From positions 1 through 64,000 of the forward strand of contig CANJNZ010000012.1 of NCBI GenBank assembly GCA_947476045.1: a stretch of DNA of 64,000 bases, in the 5' to 3' direction. Source of the DNA: Chthoniobacteraceae bacterium (GTDB lineage: Bacteria > Verrucomicrobiota > Verrucomicrobiia > Chthoniobacterales > Chthoniobacteraceae). Below, in pieces: positions 12,101 through 19,876 of the stretch. The notes under the pieces are model-generated. The model did no database searches and was not told the DNA's origin. It saw only the letters and a program-made list of their open reading frames with translations. The position numbers and the translations under genes are program-made. The stretch's first letter is position 1; every line of letters starts with the position of its first letter.

Positions 12101-15100
12101 CCTACAGCGGCTCCACAATGGTGAGCGCAGGCACGTTGAAGCTGGACTATGCGACAAACAACACGACAAAGCTGGCTGACACGGCTGCATTGACCCTCGC
12201 TGGAAGCACGCTGGATATCACAGGCGGTTCACACACGGAAATTGTAGCTTCGACGACAATTGCGCCCGGTGCGTCCACGGTAAGTCGAGCGAGCGGCGCG
12301 TCGCTGCTGCGGATGAATGCCCTGACGAGGAATGCGGGAGGTGCCGTGAATTTTACGGCGGACAATATCGCAAGCACGAGCGCTCCGAATGACGCAAGCG
12401 GCATTCTCGGCGTGTGGGCGACGGTGGGTGGGACGGACTGGGCAACGAACTCCGGCACCGATGACGGTGGCGGTGTTGGAAATAACTTCATCAGGGCCTA
12501 CGCATCTGCTGCCTATACAAACATTGCAGCGACCGGTGACATCGTGCCTGTGGGTGTGAACAGCAATGTGCGCATCAACAGCGCGGGGGGCGGAGGCAAC
12601 GATGGATTGAGCGCACCGACGACGGAGATCAACACGTTGATGCAAAATACGGGCACAGCCTCGACGGTGGCGCTGGCCGGCGGCACGCTGCGCGTGAATG
12701 GAATCATGGTCAACCCAGCTGCGGAGAGCTTGGTGATTGGATCTGTGGCGAACAACGGGACGCTGACAAGCGCGACATCGGCGGGAGCGCCGGACCTGAC
12801 ATTGATCAACAACAGCGTAAGCAAACAACTGACGGTCAATGCGGTCATCGCGGATAACACGCTGACATCCACATTAAGCAAGCTGGGCGCTGGAACGGTG
12901 GTGTTGGCAGGGACGAACACCTACAGCGGGGCGACGACGATTGCAGTCGGTGCGTTACAGGTCGGGAATGGTGGCACAACAGGAAGTTTTGGAAGTGGAA
13001 ATGTGGTCAACAATGCCAGTCTGATTTTCAACCGCAGTGACGCGCTTACGGTTTCCAATACAATCAGCGGCAGCGGCGCGCTGACGCAAAGCGGCGCGGG
13101 CACGCTGACGCTCGCCGGAACGAATAGTTACACCGGTGCGACAACTTTGAGCGCAGGCACGCTGAGCGTGGGAGCTGGCGCAAATCTGGGCGGGGCGAAT
13201 ACATTGATTTTTGACGGAGGTATCTTGCAGGTCACTGGGACGTCACTGAATAATTTTGGCACGCACACACCCACGTTCATCAGCGGAAAACCGGTGGTCT
13301 TCGATATCAGTAATTCGGCAAACACATTTACCGTCAGCCAGACAATGAATCAGGCCGGCGGTGTCCTGACAAAGCTCGGAGCTGGCACCCTCGTGCTTGG
13401 CGGTTCGAACACCTTCACTGGAACTACGACGCTGAGCGCAGGCATCTTGAGTGTAGGTGCGGATGCAAACCTGGGCAGCGGGAACGCATTGGTTTTTGAC
13501 GGCGGCACTCTGCAAATCAGCGGGACTGGGCTCACTTCTTATGCCGCCGGTGCGATCGGCAGCCATGCTGTTACGCTGACCTCTGGCAAGACGGTCGGCT
13601 TCGACATTGCGGATGCGGGGAACACATTCAATGTCAGTCAGGTTTTGAATCAAGGTGGCGGCGGTTTGAGCAAAACCGGAGTGGGCACGCTGGTGCTCAG
13701 TAGCGCGAATAGTTACACTGGCGCGACCATCCTCAGCGGAGGCACGCTGAGTGTCGGGCTGGATGCAAATCTTGGCAGTGGAAACGCATTGGTTTTTGAC
13801 GGCGGCACCTTGCAAATCACGGGGACGGCGCTTTCCACATTTGCGTCGGGGGTGATTGGCACCCATGCGGTCACTTTGACAGCAGGCAAGACGGTCGGCT
13901 TCGACATCAACAATGTCGCGAACAATTTCATCGTCAGCCAGGTTTTGAATCAAGGTGCCGGAGGGCTGACGAAGTCCGGCAACGGGCCGCTCGTGCTGAC
14001 TGGCACGAATACCTACAGCGGCCCCACCACGGTGAACGCCGGTGTGTTGCAAATCGGAAATGGTGGAACCACAGGGAGCCTGGGCAGCGGCAGTGTGACA
14101 AACAACAGCAGTCTTGTTTTCAACCGGAGCGATGTGCTCACGGTTTCAGGTGGGATCAGTGGCAATGGCAGTCTTGTCAAAAATGGCGCAGGCACACTCA
14201 CGCTCTCGGGCGCGAGTGCCTATACCGGCCCCACGCTATTGAACACGGGCACGTTGAGTCTTGGTAGTGGCACGGCGCTCGGAACGGGCGCTTTGATCAT
14301 CAATGGCGGCACACTCGACAGCGCGGTGGCCAATTTGATCAACACGGGAAATAACCCGCAGAGTTGGAATGCTGATTTCGCTTTTGCCGGAACGAACAAC
14401 CTGAACTTGGGAACAGGCCCCGTTTCGATCAGTTCTGCGCGCACGGTGACAGTCAACGCCGGCACACTGACTGTCGGTGGAAACATTTCCGGGTCATCTT
14501 TCACAAAGGCCGGTGCTGGCACGCTTGCACTGGGCGGAACAAGCCATTCCTTCTCCGGCGCGGTGACGCTGAACGCGGGCAGGCTGAGCGTGGGAGTGGA
14601 CGCAAATCTCGGCAGTTCTTCAAACGCGCTGGTATTCAACGGTGGCACCCTGCAAATCACGGGCACCGCATTGACCACGTATGCAGCGGGAATGATCGGC
14701 TCACACACTGTCATGTTGACGCCGAATACAACCGTCGGCTTCGACATCGCGAGTGCGGCGAACACGTTTAATGTGAGCCAGGCATTGAACCAGGGTGCCG
14801 GAGGATTGACGAAAGCGGGAGCTGGCACACTTGTGCTCGCCGGGACGAACAGCTACACCGGCATGACGACGGTGGATGGTGGCACGCTGGTTGTTGCTGC
14901 TTCGCTATCTGGCGCAGCCACAGTGAACGCCACAGGAACGCTCTCAGGTAGCAACGTGAGTGTGGGAGATGTGACCGTCAACAGCGGCGGCACGCTGGCG
15001 CCTGGAGTGAATGGCACAGGCGATTTGAACACCGGCACGGTGACGTTCAACCCCGGGAGCATTTATCAATTTCAAATAGACTCTTTTGCGCCCGCTCTCG

Positions 15101-15420
15101 ATTTCCTCAATATCAACGGGAATCTGAACATCGCGAGTGGAGCGATGATGAACACCAGTGATCTCGGAGCGGCGGAATTTTCCGAGGGTGTATCGGTTCC
15201 GATCATCACCTACTCTGGCACGTGGAGCGGAGTTGGGTTCATGGGGCTGCCCGACGAAGCCATCTTCACTGCGGGGCTGAATGCGTATCAAATTTCCTAC
15301 AACGGCGCGGATGGGACTACCAACGAGGTTACGATAACCGTGGTGCCAGAGCCCGGCGCGGCGGTGTCGCTGCTCGGCGGCCTCGGCCTGCTCCTCGGGG
15401 TGCGGCGGCGCCGCTCGTAG
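6175..15420 (+). CDS. Giant PEP-CTERM autotransporter-repeat surface protein (3081 aa)
   Basis: Exported repeat protein. The ATG at 6175 gives a signal peptide with the core RICALPFAAMFAVSA. An N-terminal domain with a DAVWSTGGNWVGG motif is shared with the gene at 25904. Beta-strand repeats follow. A PA14-like segment lies at about nt 7255-7790, recognised from NASWF at its start and then YRFHSANDDHGVMYLD. The recurrent 240-residue module, with LMDRGLFYNG and YDAGGFVRGLIYG, is at 8098-8815. Two divergent copies of another module (about 9560-10170 and 12290-12840; GVW, INTLMQN/INSLVQN) come next, then long tandem repeats (TKxGxGTLVLxGTNTYxG). The end carries PEPGAAVSLLGGLGLLLG and RRRRS. PA14 domains often bind glycans in known proteins, so attachment to polysaccharide is plausible but inferred. 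No SD is visible; the start is only 70 nt beyond the previous terminator. Confidence 0.92.
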   Translation: MYHSIARSSARAFRICALPFAAMFAVSATAANVSWTGATDAVWSTGGNWVGGVAPTAGDVAVFDASSVANLSNTLGVDRTILGLKIVTPGGLITIGAGNLLTLGAGGIDMSAASQNLVLNALLALAADQSWNVADGRALTLNGTLSGTGVNLNKIGLGDVTLSGANTFSGITTLGAGTLNVGTIGDGGFAGNLGAATSSASNLVFAGGTLRYTGSTASTNRNFTIQAGKSATFHVSQAGTNLTVSGASPATTGGLTKVGAGTLTIASSQLYTGATLVTEGSLAIGNGGTLPTLATSGITLSNDSNVSFNHSDTSVLSAAISGTGSFTKNGTGTLTLQGEQNYSGATIVNVGTLRIQGTTYTNGINASWFSNNTTAVLNLDGATFNPNVYGRSFTGTVGVLGLTPNNSVTAYTGQVSGFITLGASGDNFTTAWSGQFVPNLSGNYRFHSANDDHGVMYLDLNNNGTFESTERYGGTTGNFDNTKTLTAGTAYNYIYMSHEDGGGESNNFFVTKPGGAEVYVNPTGDANQGGTWQVLAQFGGANPLPLTTPVTIASGATLDIVGSSQQIASLTGVSGASITNSSTLFDSSITIRGESGTFTFGGAIGEGTKKISLTKAGGSTQILAGANTYSGTTKIAGGTLIVTGSLRGTTGTDLTFTGTGAFNVSAASGVSQGMGVLSFNAGDGLVKSTNNGGTSTLSFTSRTARVAGATGNFVLEGGTAGTPGNPGTLGTNNITIGGGELTARLMDRGLFYNGSNYAAYDAGGFVRGLIYGGIDASAPATIAGGATLGVNDATKNVDMAGNISAQTTASVNTIRDPGAFTITLAGGQTLSFNGFLKSGGNEAILSGGNGITTTAAGNEMVIRTDSAADKLTISSPILDNTNSSLTKSGEGTLVLSRANSYGGGTFLNAGTLSLAAGDQTLAANKPFVINGGTLDLGGGSHYVGLFSGTGGRVTGSGGTLTIQLAAAKTVFEGTFEGATNLILVRSANNQGDGLGQLNLSLTGVSTTTGNVMLVGGDGIATNNSLNQQIFHGISLKDAGRLLNVGTIVLNNGTLYINNSASSSALNSGPAETSDRDLADRVNDAAAITLNGGRIHFLGRDSINSKETLGAVAVNTGMTTIHATPGASGSAELTLTSLTRNDGATLMVDSAVTGTLGVTGTGNGRIFVNSFFGTNLAPVGAGVGIIPGVWRGTRGTNTLLPVGYVAGLGFVGVGSPGGPTSYSGALDAAAVTDNVVSPSASAVAVGGQTINSLVQNANITFASSTDALTITSGMFLQGPNNLSIGTVAARGIVTSGLPNGELFLIKSMGAGTAQTLGNTQINSVISDNGATRVRLVVDQYNRSDLNANFYLTAPNTYTGGTTISGMVDFILNGASEVAGVAPIPAATDPSKGLIINDTTVTMQTKEQQIAAANIVTLNGGSVLNLAGGVSGNNTLAGIVFNSNGGRAQTPSVSGGTKLTITGNISSTPTNVAVTPLIGVGVDLNNSTGHTITVDANPSATYSTGLTMNANIQNGGFTKLGAGVLELSGPNTFTGGLIVNAGVLLASNAQAIGGTTNTVTMNNNAALWLGAPTVGSATNTIAVGAAGASLASVLSDRILAAAVSIAGGGALNVSLADPTLNSVDRSLTISGQLTGTGALVVGGNASNSTKLLILSNATGNTYSGGTIINSGGRVQLGATVTPLGNANAPLTINGGYLDVTRTVGVGSFTGTGGTVTNTNATFPRTLTIGNNNGTGNFAGTIVQTAGANTLSLIKTSGGTITLSGTNTYTGTTTVNGGTLSFGSSKPIGTGTLTLSGGGLDSAVPNLVNTGNNAQTWSSDFTFTGTNSLNLGTGAVTMSATRAVTVGGNVLTVGGNISGSGFGLTKFGVGTLVLSGTNTFTGTTTLSAGTLSVGANLNLGTGNPLVLDGGTLQITGTTLNSYAAGLIGTHAVTLTADKTVSLDINNAANTFTIAQNLTQGLGGLIKLGAGTLTLSGTNAYSGSTMVSAGTLKLDYATNNTTKLADTAALTLAGSTLDITGGSHTEIVASTTIAPGASTVSRASGASLLRMNALTRNAGGAVNFTADNIASTSAPNDASGILGVWATVGGTDWATNSGTDDGGGVGNNFIRAYASAAYTNIAATGDIVPVGVNSNVRINSAGGGGNDGLSAPTTEINTLMQNTGTASTVALAGGTLRVNGIMVNPAAESLVIGSVANNGTLTSATSAGAPDLTLINNSVSKQLTVNAVIADNTLTSTLSKLGAGTVVLAGTNTYSGATTIAVGALQVGNGGTTGSFGSGNVVNNASLIFNRSDALTVSNTISGSGALTQSGAGTLTLAGTNSYTGATTLSAGTLSVGAGANLGGANTLIFDGGILQVTGTSLNNFGTHTPTFISGKPVVFDISNSANTFTVSQTMNQAGGVLTKLGAGTLVLGGSNTFTGTTTLSAGILSVGADANLGSGNALVFDGGTLQISGTGLTSYAAGAIGSHAVTLTSGKTVGFDIADAGNTFNVSQVLNQGGGGLSKTGVGTLVLSSANSYTGATILSGGTLSVGLDANLGSGNALVFDGGTLQITGTALSTFASGVIGTHAVTLTAGKTVGFDINNVANNFIVSQVLNQGAGGLTKSGNGPLVLTGTNTYSGPTTVNAGVLQIGNGGTTGSLGSGSVTNNSSLVFNRSDVLTVSGGISGNGSLVKNGAGTLTLSGASAYTGPTLLNTGTLSLGSGTALGTGALIINGGTLDSAVANLINTGNNPQSWNADFAFAGTNNLNLGTGPVSISSARTVTVNAGTLTVGGNISGSSFTKAGAGTLALGGTSHSFSGAVTLNAGRLSVGVDANLGSSSNALVFNGGTLQITGTALTTYAAGMIGSHTVMLTPNTTVGFDIASAANTFNVSQALNQGAGGLTKAGAGTLVLAGTNSYTGMTTVDGGTLVVAASLSGAATVNATGTLSGSNVSVGDVTVNSGGTLAPGVNGTGDLNTGTVTFNPGSIYQFQIDSFAPALDFLNINGNLNIASGAMMNTSDLGAAEFSEGVSVPIITYSGTWSGVGFMGLPDEAIFTAGLNAYQISYNGADGTTNEVTITVVPEPGAAVSLLGGLGLLLGVRRRRS

Positions 15421-15446
15421 GCGAACCTCCACACGTTGATTTCATT

Positions 15447-15540
15447 CCGCGAAAAACGCGAAAGGTCGCAAAAGTGGATTTTTAGCCGGTTGTTCCCCCG
15501 TCTTCCCCTTGTTTTTCGCGCTGTTTCGCGTCTTTCGCGG
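15447..15540. repeat. Imperfect inverted repeat in the convergent intergenic region
   Basis: The arm at 15447-15463 (CCGCGAAAAACGCGAAA) pairs with 15524-15540 (TTTCGCGTCTTTCGCGG) with one mismatch, across about 60 bp. It sits just after the PEP-CTERM gene that ends at 15420, between convergent genes. It looks like a dispersed REP-type element or could act in transcript ends. Confidence 0.45.
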
Positions 15541-15607
15541 GACTCCCTCGCAGATGAAGGCGGATGGACGCAGATACAGCCTCGCACAAATGGCACGGCA
15601 GGAAAAC

Positions 15608-15686
15608 AAGGAGAGGGGCCGTCCCGGCCCCTTGTGCCCCGGCAGGGGCACCCTTGCAGGGTGCAGGGGCCGGGACGGCCTCTCCT
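15608..15686. repeat. Long GC-rich palindrome, REP-like or bidirectional terminator
   Basis: The outer arms at about 15608-15633 and 15663-15686 contain GGCCGTCCCGGCCCC and its complement. They can form a stem of more than 20 bp with small mismatches. Internal hairpins (TGCCCC with GGGGCA, and CACCCTTGCAGGGTG) fill the loop. It lies between convergent genes ending at 15420 (plus) and 15758 (minus), so a structural transcript end for both is plausible. It could also be one copy of a dispersed palindrome. Confidence 0.55.
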
Positions 15687-15757
15687 TGCGCGCCTTTGCG
15701 CGAGTCTCCATCACTTTGTGAACGCCGCGAACTCCGTGCGAGGCATCAGGCTTGTGC

Positions 15758-18586
15758 TCACTTCACCGTTTTCAAATAGCGGACGATGTCGGCGAGTTGG
15801 GTGTCGGTGAGGCCGGGGGCGAGCGGGAGCATGACGGATTTTCCCTGCACGTAGCCGGCGGCTTTGATGTCGGCGAGGGGGATGTCTTTTGTGCCGCCGC
15901 CCATGCTCATGATGGTGAGTTGTTTTTCGTCGAGCCCTTTGCGGAAGCCTTCGATTTTTGCGCCGTCTTTCATCTCGACGCGGTAGAGGCGGAAGACAGT
16001 TTCGATGGCGGCGTCGGGGTCCACGATGGAGGTGATGAGTCCTTCCAAATCGCGGCTGGCGGAGCCGTCGAGCGGCGGTGCGAGCGCGACGCCTTTGTCG
16101 CCGATGCGGTGGCAGGCGAGGCAGGTGGTTTGCACGAAATTGCGGCCTTCATCGAGCGGTCGGTCGCCGGCGGCGGCGATGGCGGCTTTTACGGCGGCGA
16201 TGCGTTTAGTGATGGCGGCGGTTTCCTCCGCGGTGCGCGCTGGCTGTGTGGCGATGATTTGATCCCAGCGCGGGTCGCTCGCGACGGGAGCGGGGGCTTT
16301 TTCGGTGACGAGGCGCAGCAGGAAATCCTGGAAGGCGCGTTCGTAGGTGCCGCCGAGCGGGAAGTGTCCACGGACTTTGCGCATTTCGACAACCGGCTCG
16401 CTCCAGCGGCGCAGCCATGCGACGTGCTCGGGCGCGGCTCCGGCGCGGCGGAAAAAGCGCAAGATTTCGTAGCGCACGGTCCACGCGGTTTCGTCGGCGA
16501 GCGGCTGTAAAAGTGTGAACGCATCGGCTGCGGGGACTTTCAGTGTGGACATGGCGCGGATGGTTTCGCGGCGGACGTTGGGGTTTTTGCTGGCGAGCAT
16601 TTCCTTCCACAGCGCCTTGTCGAAATTGCCGGTGTCCTCCATCGCCCACAGCGCTGCGATGCGGGTGTCGTCGGGCGTCTTTGCATCGCGGATGATCTTC
16701 GCCAGCGCTGGCGCGGTGGCTTTTCCGCCGCGCGCGGCGATCTGGTGCCATGCGGCGCGCATTTCCCATGTGTTGTCGGCGGAGAGGTGCTTGGGCAGTT
16801 CGGCGACGGGCACGCGCGTCATGTCTGGAATGGTGCGCGCGGTCTGGCTCTTGTGACGGACGCGCCAGATGCGACCGCGCGTTTTATCGCGTCCGGGATG
16901 GTCGCGCGCGACTTCGTTGTGCGAGATGATGCGGTTATACCAGTCGGTGATGTAGAGGCAGCCGTCGGGGCCGAAGGTGATCGCGACGGGGCGGAACATC
17001 GGGTCGGAGCACGTCACGAGGTCGCCCGCTTTTTTGAAAGTGAACACGCCATTTTCGCCCAGATCCATCGAGACGGCGTGGATGGCGTTGAGGATGGGGT
17101 TTGCGACAAAAATGCAGCCGTGCCACGGCGCGGGATACGAGCCTTTGCGGTCGTCGCAAATCGCCTGGCCGCTGAAGCCCGTGCCGCCGAGATTGAGCCC
17201 CTCCGCAGTGGGCGGATGCAAGGGCGCTGCAGGGTGCATTTTCGTCTGGATGAAGCTCGGATACGTCGAGTCCTCCTCGAAGGGCGTGACGCTGAAGCCG
17301 AAGTCATTTGCCTCGTGGATGAACACGCGTCCCTCGCGCGAAACGGCCCACGTCCAGATGTTGTTCATGCCGATGCCGATGGCCTCATGGCCCGTGCCGT
17401 CGGGGTGGAAAGTCGCGATGACCGTCCTGCTGAAATCAATCGTGTGACCGGCGGCGTCCGTCGCTTTTCCGGTATTCAGCACGCCCTGCGAATACACGAT
17501 GCGATGGCCCGGCATGAGCGAGAGCTGATGCGGGAGCGTGTGCGTGTCCTGCACGCCGTAGCCCTTGAAGAGCACTTTGCGCGTGTCGGCCTTGCCGTCG
17601 CCATCGGTGTCCTCCATGAAAAAAATCTCCGGCCCCTGCGCGATGAACGCGCCTTTTCCATAGGGCAGCACCGAGAGCGGCATCACCATGCCATCGGCCC
17701 ACGTGCGCGCCTTTTGCGGGCCTTTCGCGCACGGGTGGTCAATGATCACGATGCGATCCGTGCCGGGCTGTTTCCAGATGTTGGGATCGTTGTCGCGCGG
17801 ATACATCGTCGCCGTCTGCGACCAAAGCCGTCCGGCATCGTCGAAAACGGCCGTCATCGCTTTTGGCAGGCCGGTTTCCTCGCTCGCGACGAGTTCGATT
17901 TCAAAACCCTCCGGCACCGTGAAGGTGGCGCGTTCCTCTTCCGGCGTGTGCGCCACGGCGTCGAGCGCGTTGCCTTCCTTCACGTTTGCTTTTGGGGCCG
18001 GTTTGGGTGCGGCTTTCAGTTTTGGTCCGAGCGCCGTGAGATCCTTTACGTCGCCGCCCGCGAGCAACACGTAGTCGAGGCCGAGCATGAATTTCTTCGC
18101 CGCCTTCGCATTTGCTCCCGTCACAGTGAAAGCCAGCCGATGATCGCCCGCCGTCAGCGCCACCGTTTCGCCCAGCGCGAGGGTGCCGCTGTGAACCACG
18201 CCGTCATTGTAAAAATCCAGCGCGCCCGCGAGTTTTTTACCATCGAGCGACACATCGAAAACCCCGTAGTCCGCCGCCTTCGTGAACCCCGCGCCGATGC
18301 GGAAATTCCCCGCCGTTGCCACTGGCAGTGTGAATTCGAGCACATCCCCCGGCTTTGCCTCGAACCACCATAGCTGCGCATTCCCGCTCCAGCCCCCGTC
18401 GCCATAAGGCCGCATATCCTGCACATGCGTCTTTCCCATCTGCCTGGCCACCTGCAATTTCTCCCCTTCGAGTAGGGTGCTCGTTTTCCCCGCAGCCGCA
18501 TCCTGCGCGTGCAGAAAAATCGGTGCTCCGAAGGCTAGAGTGGCGAGAGTTGCGGTGAGGAAAAACCGGGCGTTCAGCGAAGTCAT
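15758..18586 (-). CDS. Secreted membrane-bound-dehydrogenase-like protein with C-terminal heme domain (942 aa)
   Basis: Probably a periplasmic c-type cytochrome with a sugar-dehydrogenase-like beta-propeller. The ATG at 18586 is chosen because it starts a signal peptide (about 28 residues, ending near LHA-Q). The open frame continues 82 codons upstream without protein-like features. In order: a carbohydrate-binding-like beta domain (about 35-195), a propeller of the PVC membrane-bound dehydrogenase type (about 210-580; FTVPEGFEIELVASEE near its start, FGPDGCLYITDWYN near its end), HEAT-like helices (about 600-780), and a C-terminal Pirellula/Verrucomicrobium-type heme domain with CLACH at 822-826. 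The substrate is unknown. It stands alone on the minus strand inside the PEP-CTERM locus, and the 42-bp array lies upstream. The family assignment is from motif recognition; the alternative is a general PQQ-free glucose/sorbosone dehydrogenase-like protein. Confidence 0.88.
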   Translation of the reverse strand: MTSLNARFFLTATLATLAFGAPIFLHAQDAAAGKTSTLLEGEKLQVARQMGKTHVQDMRPYGDGGWSGNAQLWWFEAKPGDVLEFTLPVATAGNFRIGAGFTKAADYGVFDVSLDGKKLAGALDFYNDGVVHSGTLALGETVALTAGDHRLAFTVTGANAKAAKKFMLGLDYVLLAGGDVKDLTALGPKLKAAPKPAPKANVKEGNALDAVAHTPEEERATFTVPEGFEIELVASEETGLPKAMTAVFDDAGRLWSQTATMYPRDNDPNIWKQPGTDRIVIIDHPCAKGPQKARTWADGMVMPLSVLPYGKGAFIAQGPEIFFMEDTDGDGKADTRKVLFKGYGVQDTHTLPHQLSLMPGHRIVYSQGVLNTGKATDAAGHTIDFSRTVIATFHPDGTGHEAIGIGMNNIWTWAVSREGRVFIHEANDFGFSVTPFEEDSTYPSFIQTKMHPAAPLHPPTAEGLNLGGTGFSGQAICDDRKGSYPAPWHGCIFVANPILNAIHAVSMDLGENGVFTFKKAGDLVTCSDPMFRPVAITFGPDGCLYITDWYNRIISHNEVARDHPGRDKTRGRIWRVRHKSQTARTIPDMTRVPVAELPKHLSADNTWEMRAAWHQIAARGGKATAPALAKIIRDAKTPDDTRIAALWAMEDTGNFDKALWKEMLASKNPNVRRETIRAMSTLKVPAADAFTLLQPLADETAWTVRYEILRFFRRAGAAPEHVAWLRRWSEPVVEMRKVRGHFPLGGTYERAFQDFLLRLVTEKAPAPVASDPRWDQIIATQPARTAEETAAITKRIAAVKAAIAAAGDRPLDEGRNFVQTTCLACHRIGDKGVALAPPLDGSASRDLEGLITSIVDPDAAIETVFRLYRVEMKDGAKIEGFRKGLDEKQLTIMSMGGGTKDIPLADIKAAGYVQGKSVMLPLAPGLTDTQLADIVRYLKTVK

Positions 18587-18830
18587 CCCCGCTTCCACCA
18601 CGCGGCACCGCATTTGGCAATACCCGTGAATGGCAAAATCAGGGGTCGCCGCGGTTCTTCTTTCCATGCAACTGCGGGGTCCGTCAGGACGGGGCAACGT
18701 GGGGATACCATTTTTCGCGGCATCCCACCCGACTGTCCCCGTAGCGCTCCTGAGCCTTCCGGCAGAACTGCCGCCGCTTCCGGTAGCCATACCATTTCTC
18801 GGAGTGACGATACCATTCCGTCTGGGAGGC

Positions 18831-19308
18831 ATCCCTTTTCAAAAGTGGAGTTCCTCTTTTCTCGAGGGAGGCATCCCTTTTCAAAAGTGCAGCATCCCTT
18901 TTCTCGCGGGAGGCGTCCCTTTTCAAAAGTGTAGTTCCACTTTTCTCGTGGGAGGAATCCCTTTTCCAAAGTGTAGCTCCTCTTTTCTCGCGGGAGGTAT
19001 CCCTTTTCAAAAGTGTAGCTCCTCTTTTCTCGGGGGAGGCGTCCCTTTTCAAAAGTGTAGCTCCTCTTTTCTCGGGGGAGGCGTCCCTTTTCAAAAGTGG
19101 AAGTCCTCTTTTCTCACGGGAGGCATCCCTTTTCAAAAGTGTAAGTCCTCTTTTCTCGCGGGAGGAATCCCTTTTCAAAAGTGTAAGTCCTCTTTTCTCG
19201 CGGGAGGAATCCCTTTTCAAAAGTGTAGGTCCTCTTTTCTCACGGGTGGAATCCCTTTTCAAAAGTGTAAGTCCCCTTTTCTCGCGGGAGGCATCCCTTT
19301 TCAAAAGG
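18831..19308. repeat. 42-bp exact-period tandem array (11 full units plus a partial)
   Basis: Units start at 18831, 18873, 18915 and every 42 bp to 19251, with a broken twelfth at 19293. There are no insertions or deletions. Each unit holds the near-palindrome CTTTTCAAAAG and a purine-rich GGGAGG preceded by TTTTCTC. Units 5 and 6 differ at one base and units 8 and 9 are identical, which suggests recent amplification. The period equals 14 codons, so long frames stay open on both strands (IPFQKC..SFL..G on plus, LLKRD.SREKRG.. on minus), but no start or RBS favours one. Weaker IPF-encoding remnants flank the array on both sides. It lies upstream of the minus gene that starts at 18586. It is not a CRISPR because there are no variable spacers. 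Confidence 0.9.
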
Positions 19309-19876
19309 GAACGATACCTTTTGGCGCGGAATCGCTCCGATTTCCTCTGAAAACGCGCCCTTTCCCTCCAGAAAAGCCCCTCTGTAGCCCTAGAACAGCG
19401 GCGGGAACCCGGACAAGCCCGCCCGACGGACGACAGCCGATGCGCCTTGAAAATAGCCCGGCACTCTGAATGGCCGGGCTATTGTCAATCCTGCTTTGCC
19501 AACAAACCAGATAGGTAGTGTGTAAACGGTTTCCAGAGCTGCTTTCGTTTGTGTTTTTATTGTTATAAACAGAAAAAAAATCCCACTTTCCGGGTGTTTC
19601 GCCCGGCAAATTCGACTTTTCTGCGGGAAAAACATCACGCTTTTTCATCGCTCCTGCGTAGGTATTTCTGCTTTATTTTGCGTTGGGATAATAATGTTCA
19701 AAATAAAACTTGCAATCGTTGGGCATTCGGAATCTTTTATCAGCATTCACTCCGTAGTTCGGTAGTGGATACCAACCTTCAATCCGGTAGAAATACCAAC
19801 CTTCAACCTCAAAACAGACACCTTCAATCACCCGACTCATCGCCGTCCAACCCAAACCCTGTCCCAACATACCCAA
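19309..19876. other. Non-coding region before the third PEP-CTERM gene
   Basis: About 570 bp without a convincing gene. It includes a 14-bp direct repeat ATACCAACCTTCAA at 19769-19782 and 19793-19806, with a partial third match near 19816. These lie 70-110 bp upstream of the start at 19877 and could be a regulator site. An AT-rich stretch (about 19545-19570 and 19680-19705) may hold the promoter. Confidence 0.4.

Noticed and set aside
16745-18373. 542-residue plus-strand frame opposite the heme dehydrogenase gene
   Set aside because: It mirrors codon structure of the minus-strand gene, has no domain and the opposite strand has a clear family match.
18831-19308. CRISPR array
   Set aside because: The units are contiguous and near-identical over their whole 42 bp; there are no variable spacers and no cas genes nearby.
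18630-19469. Coding gene across the 42-bp array (either strand)
   Set aside because: Open frames exist on both strands only because the period is a multiple of three; no RBS, start or domain supports one of them, so the array is listed as a repeat only.
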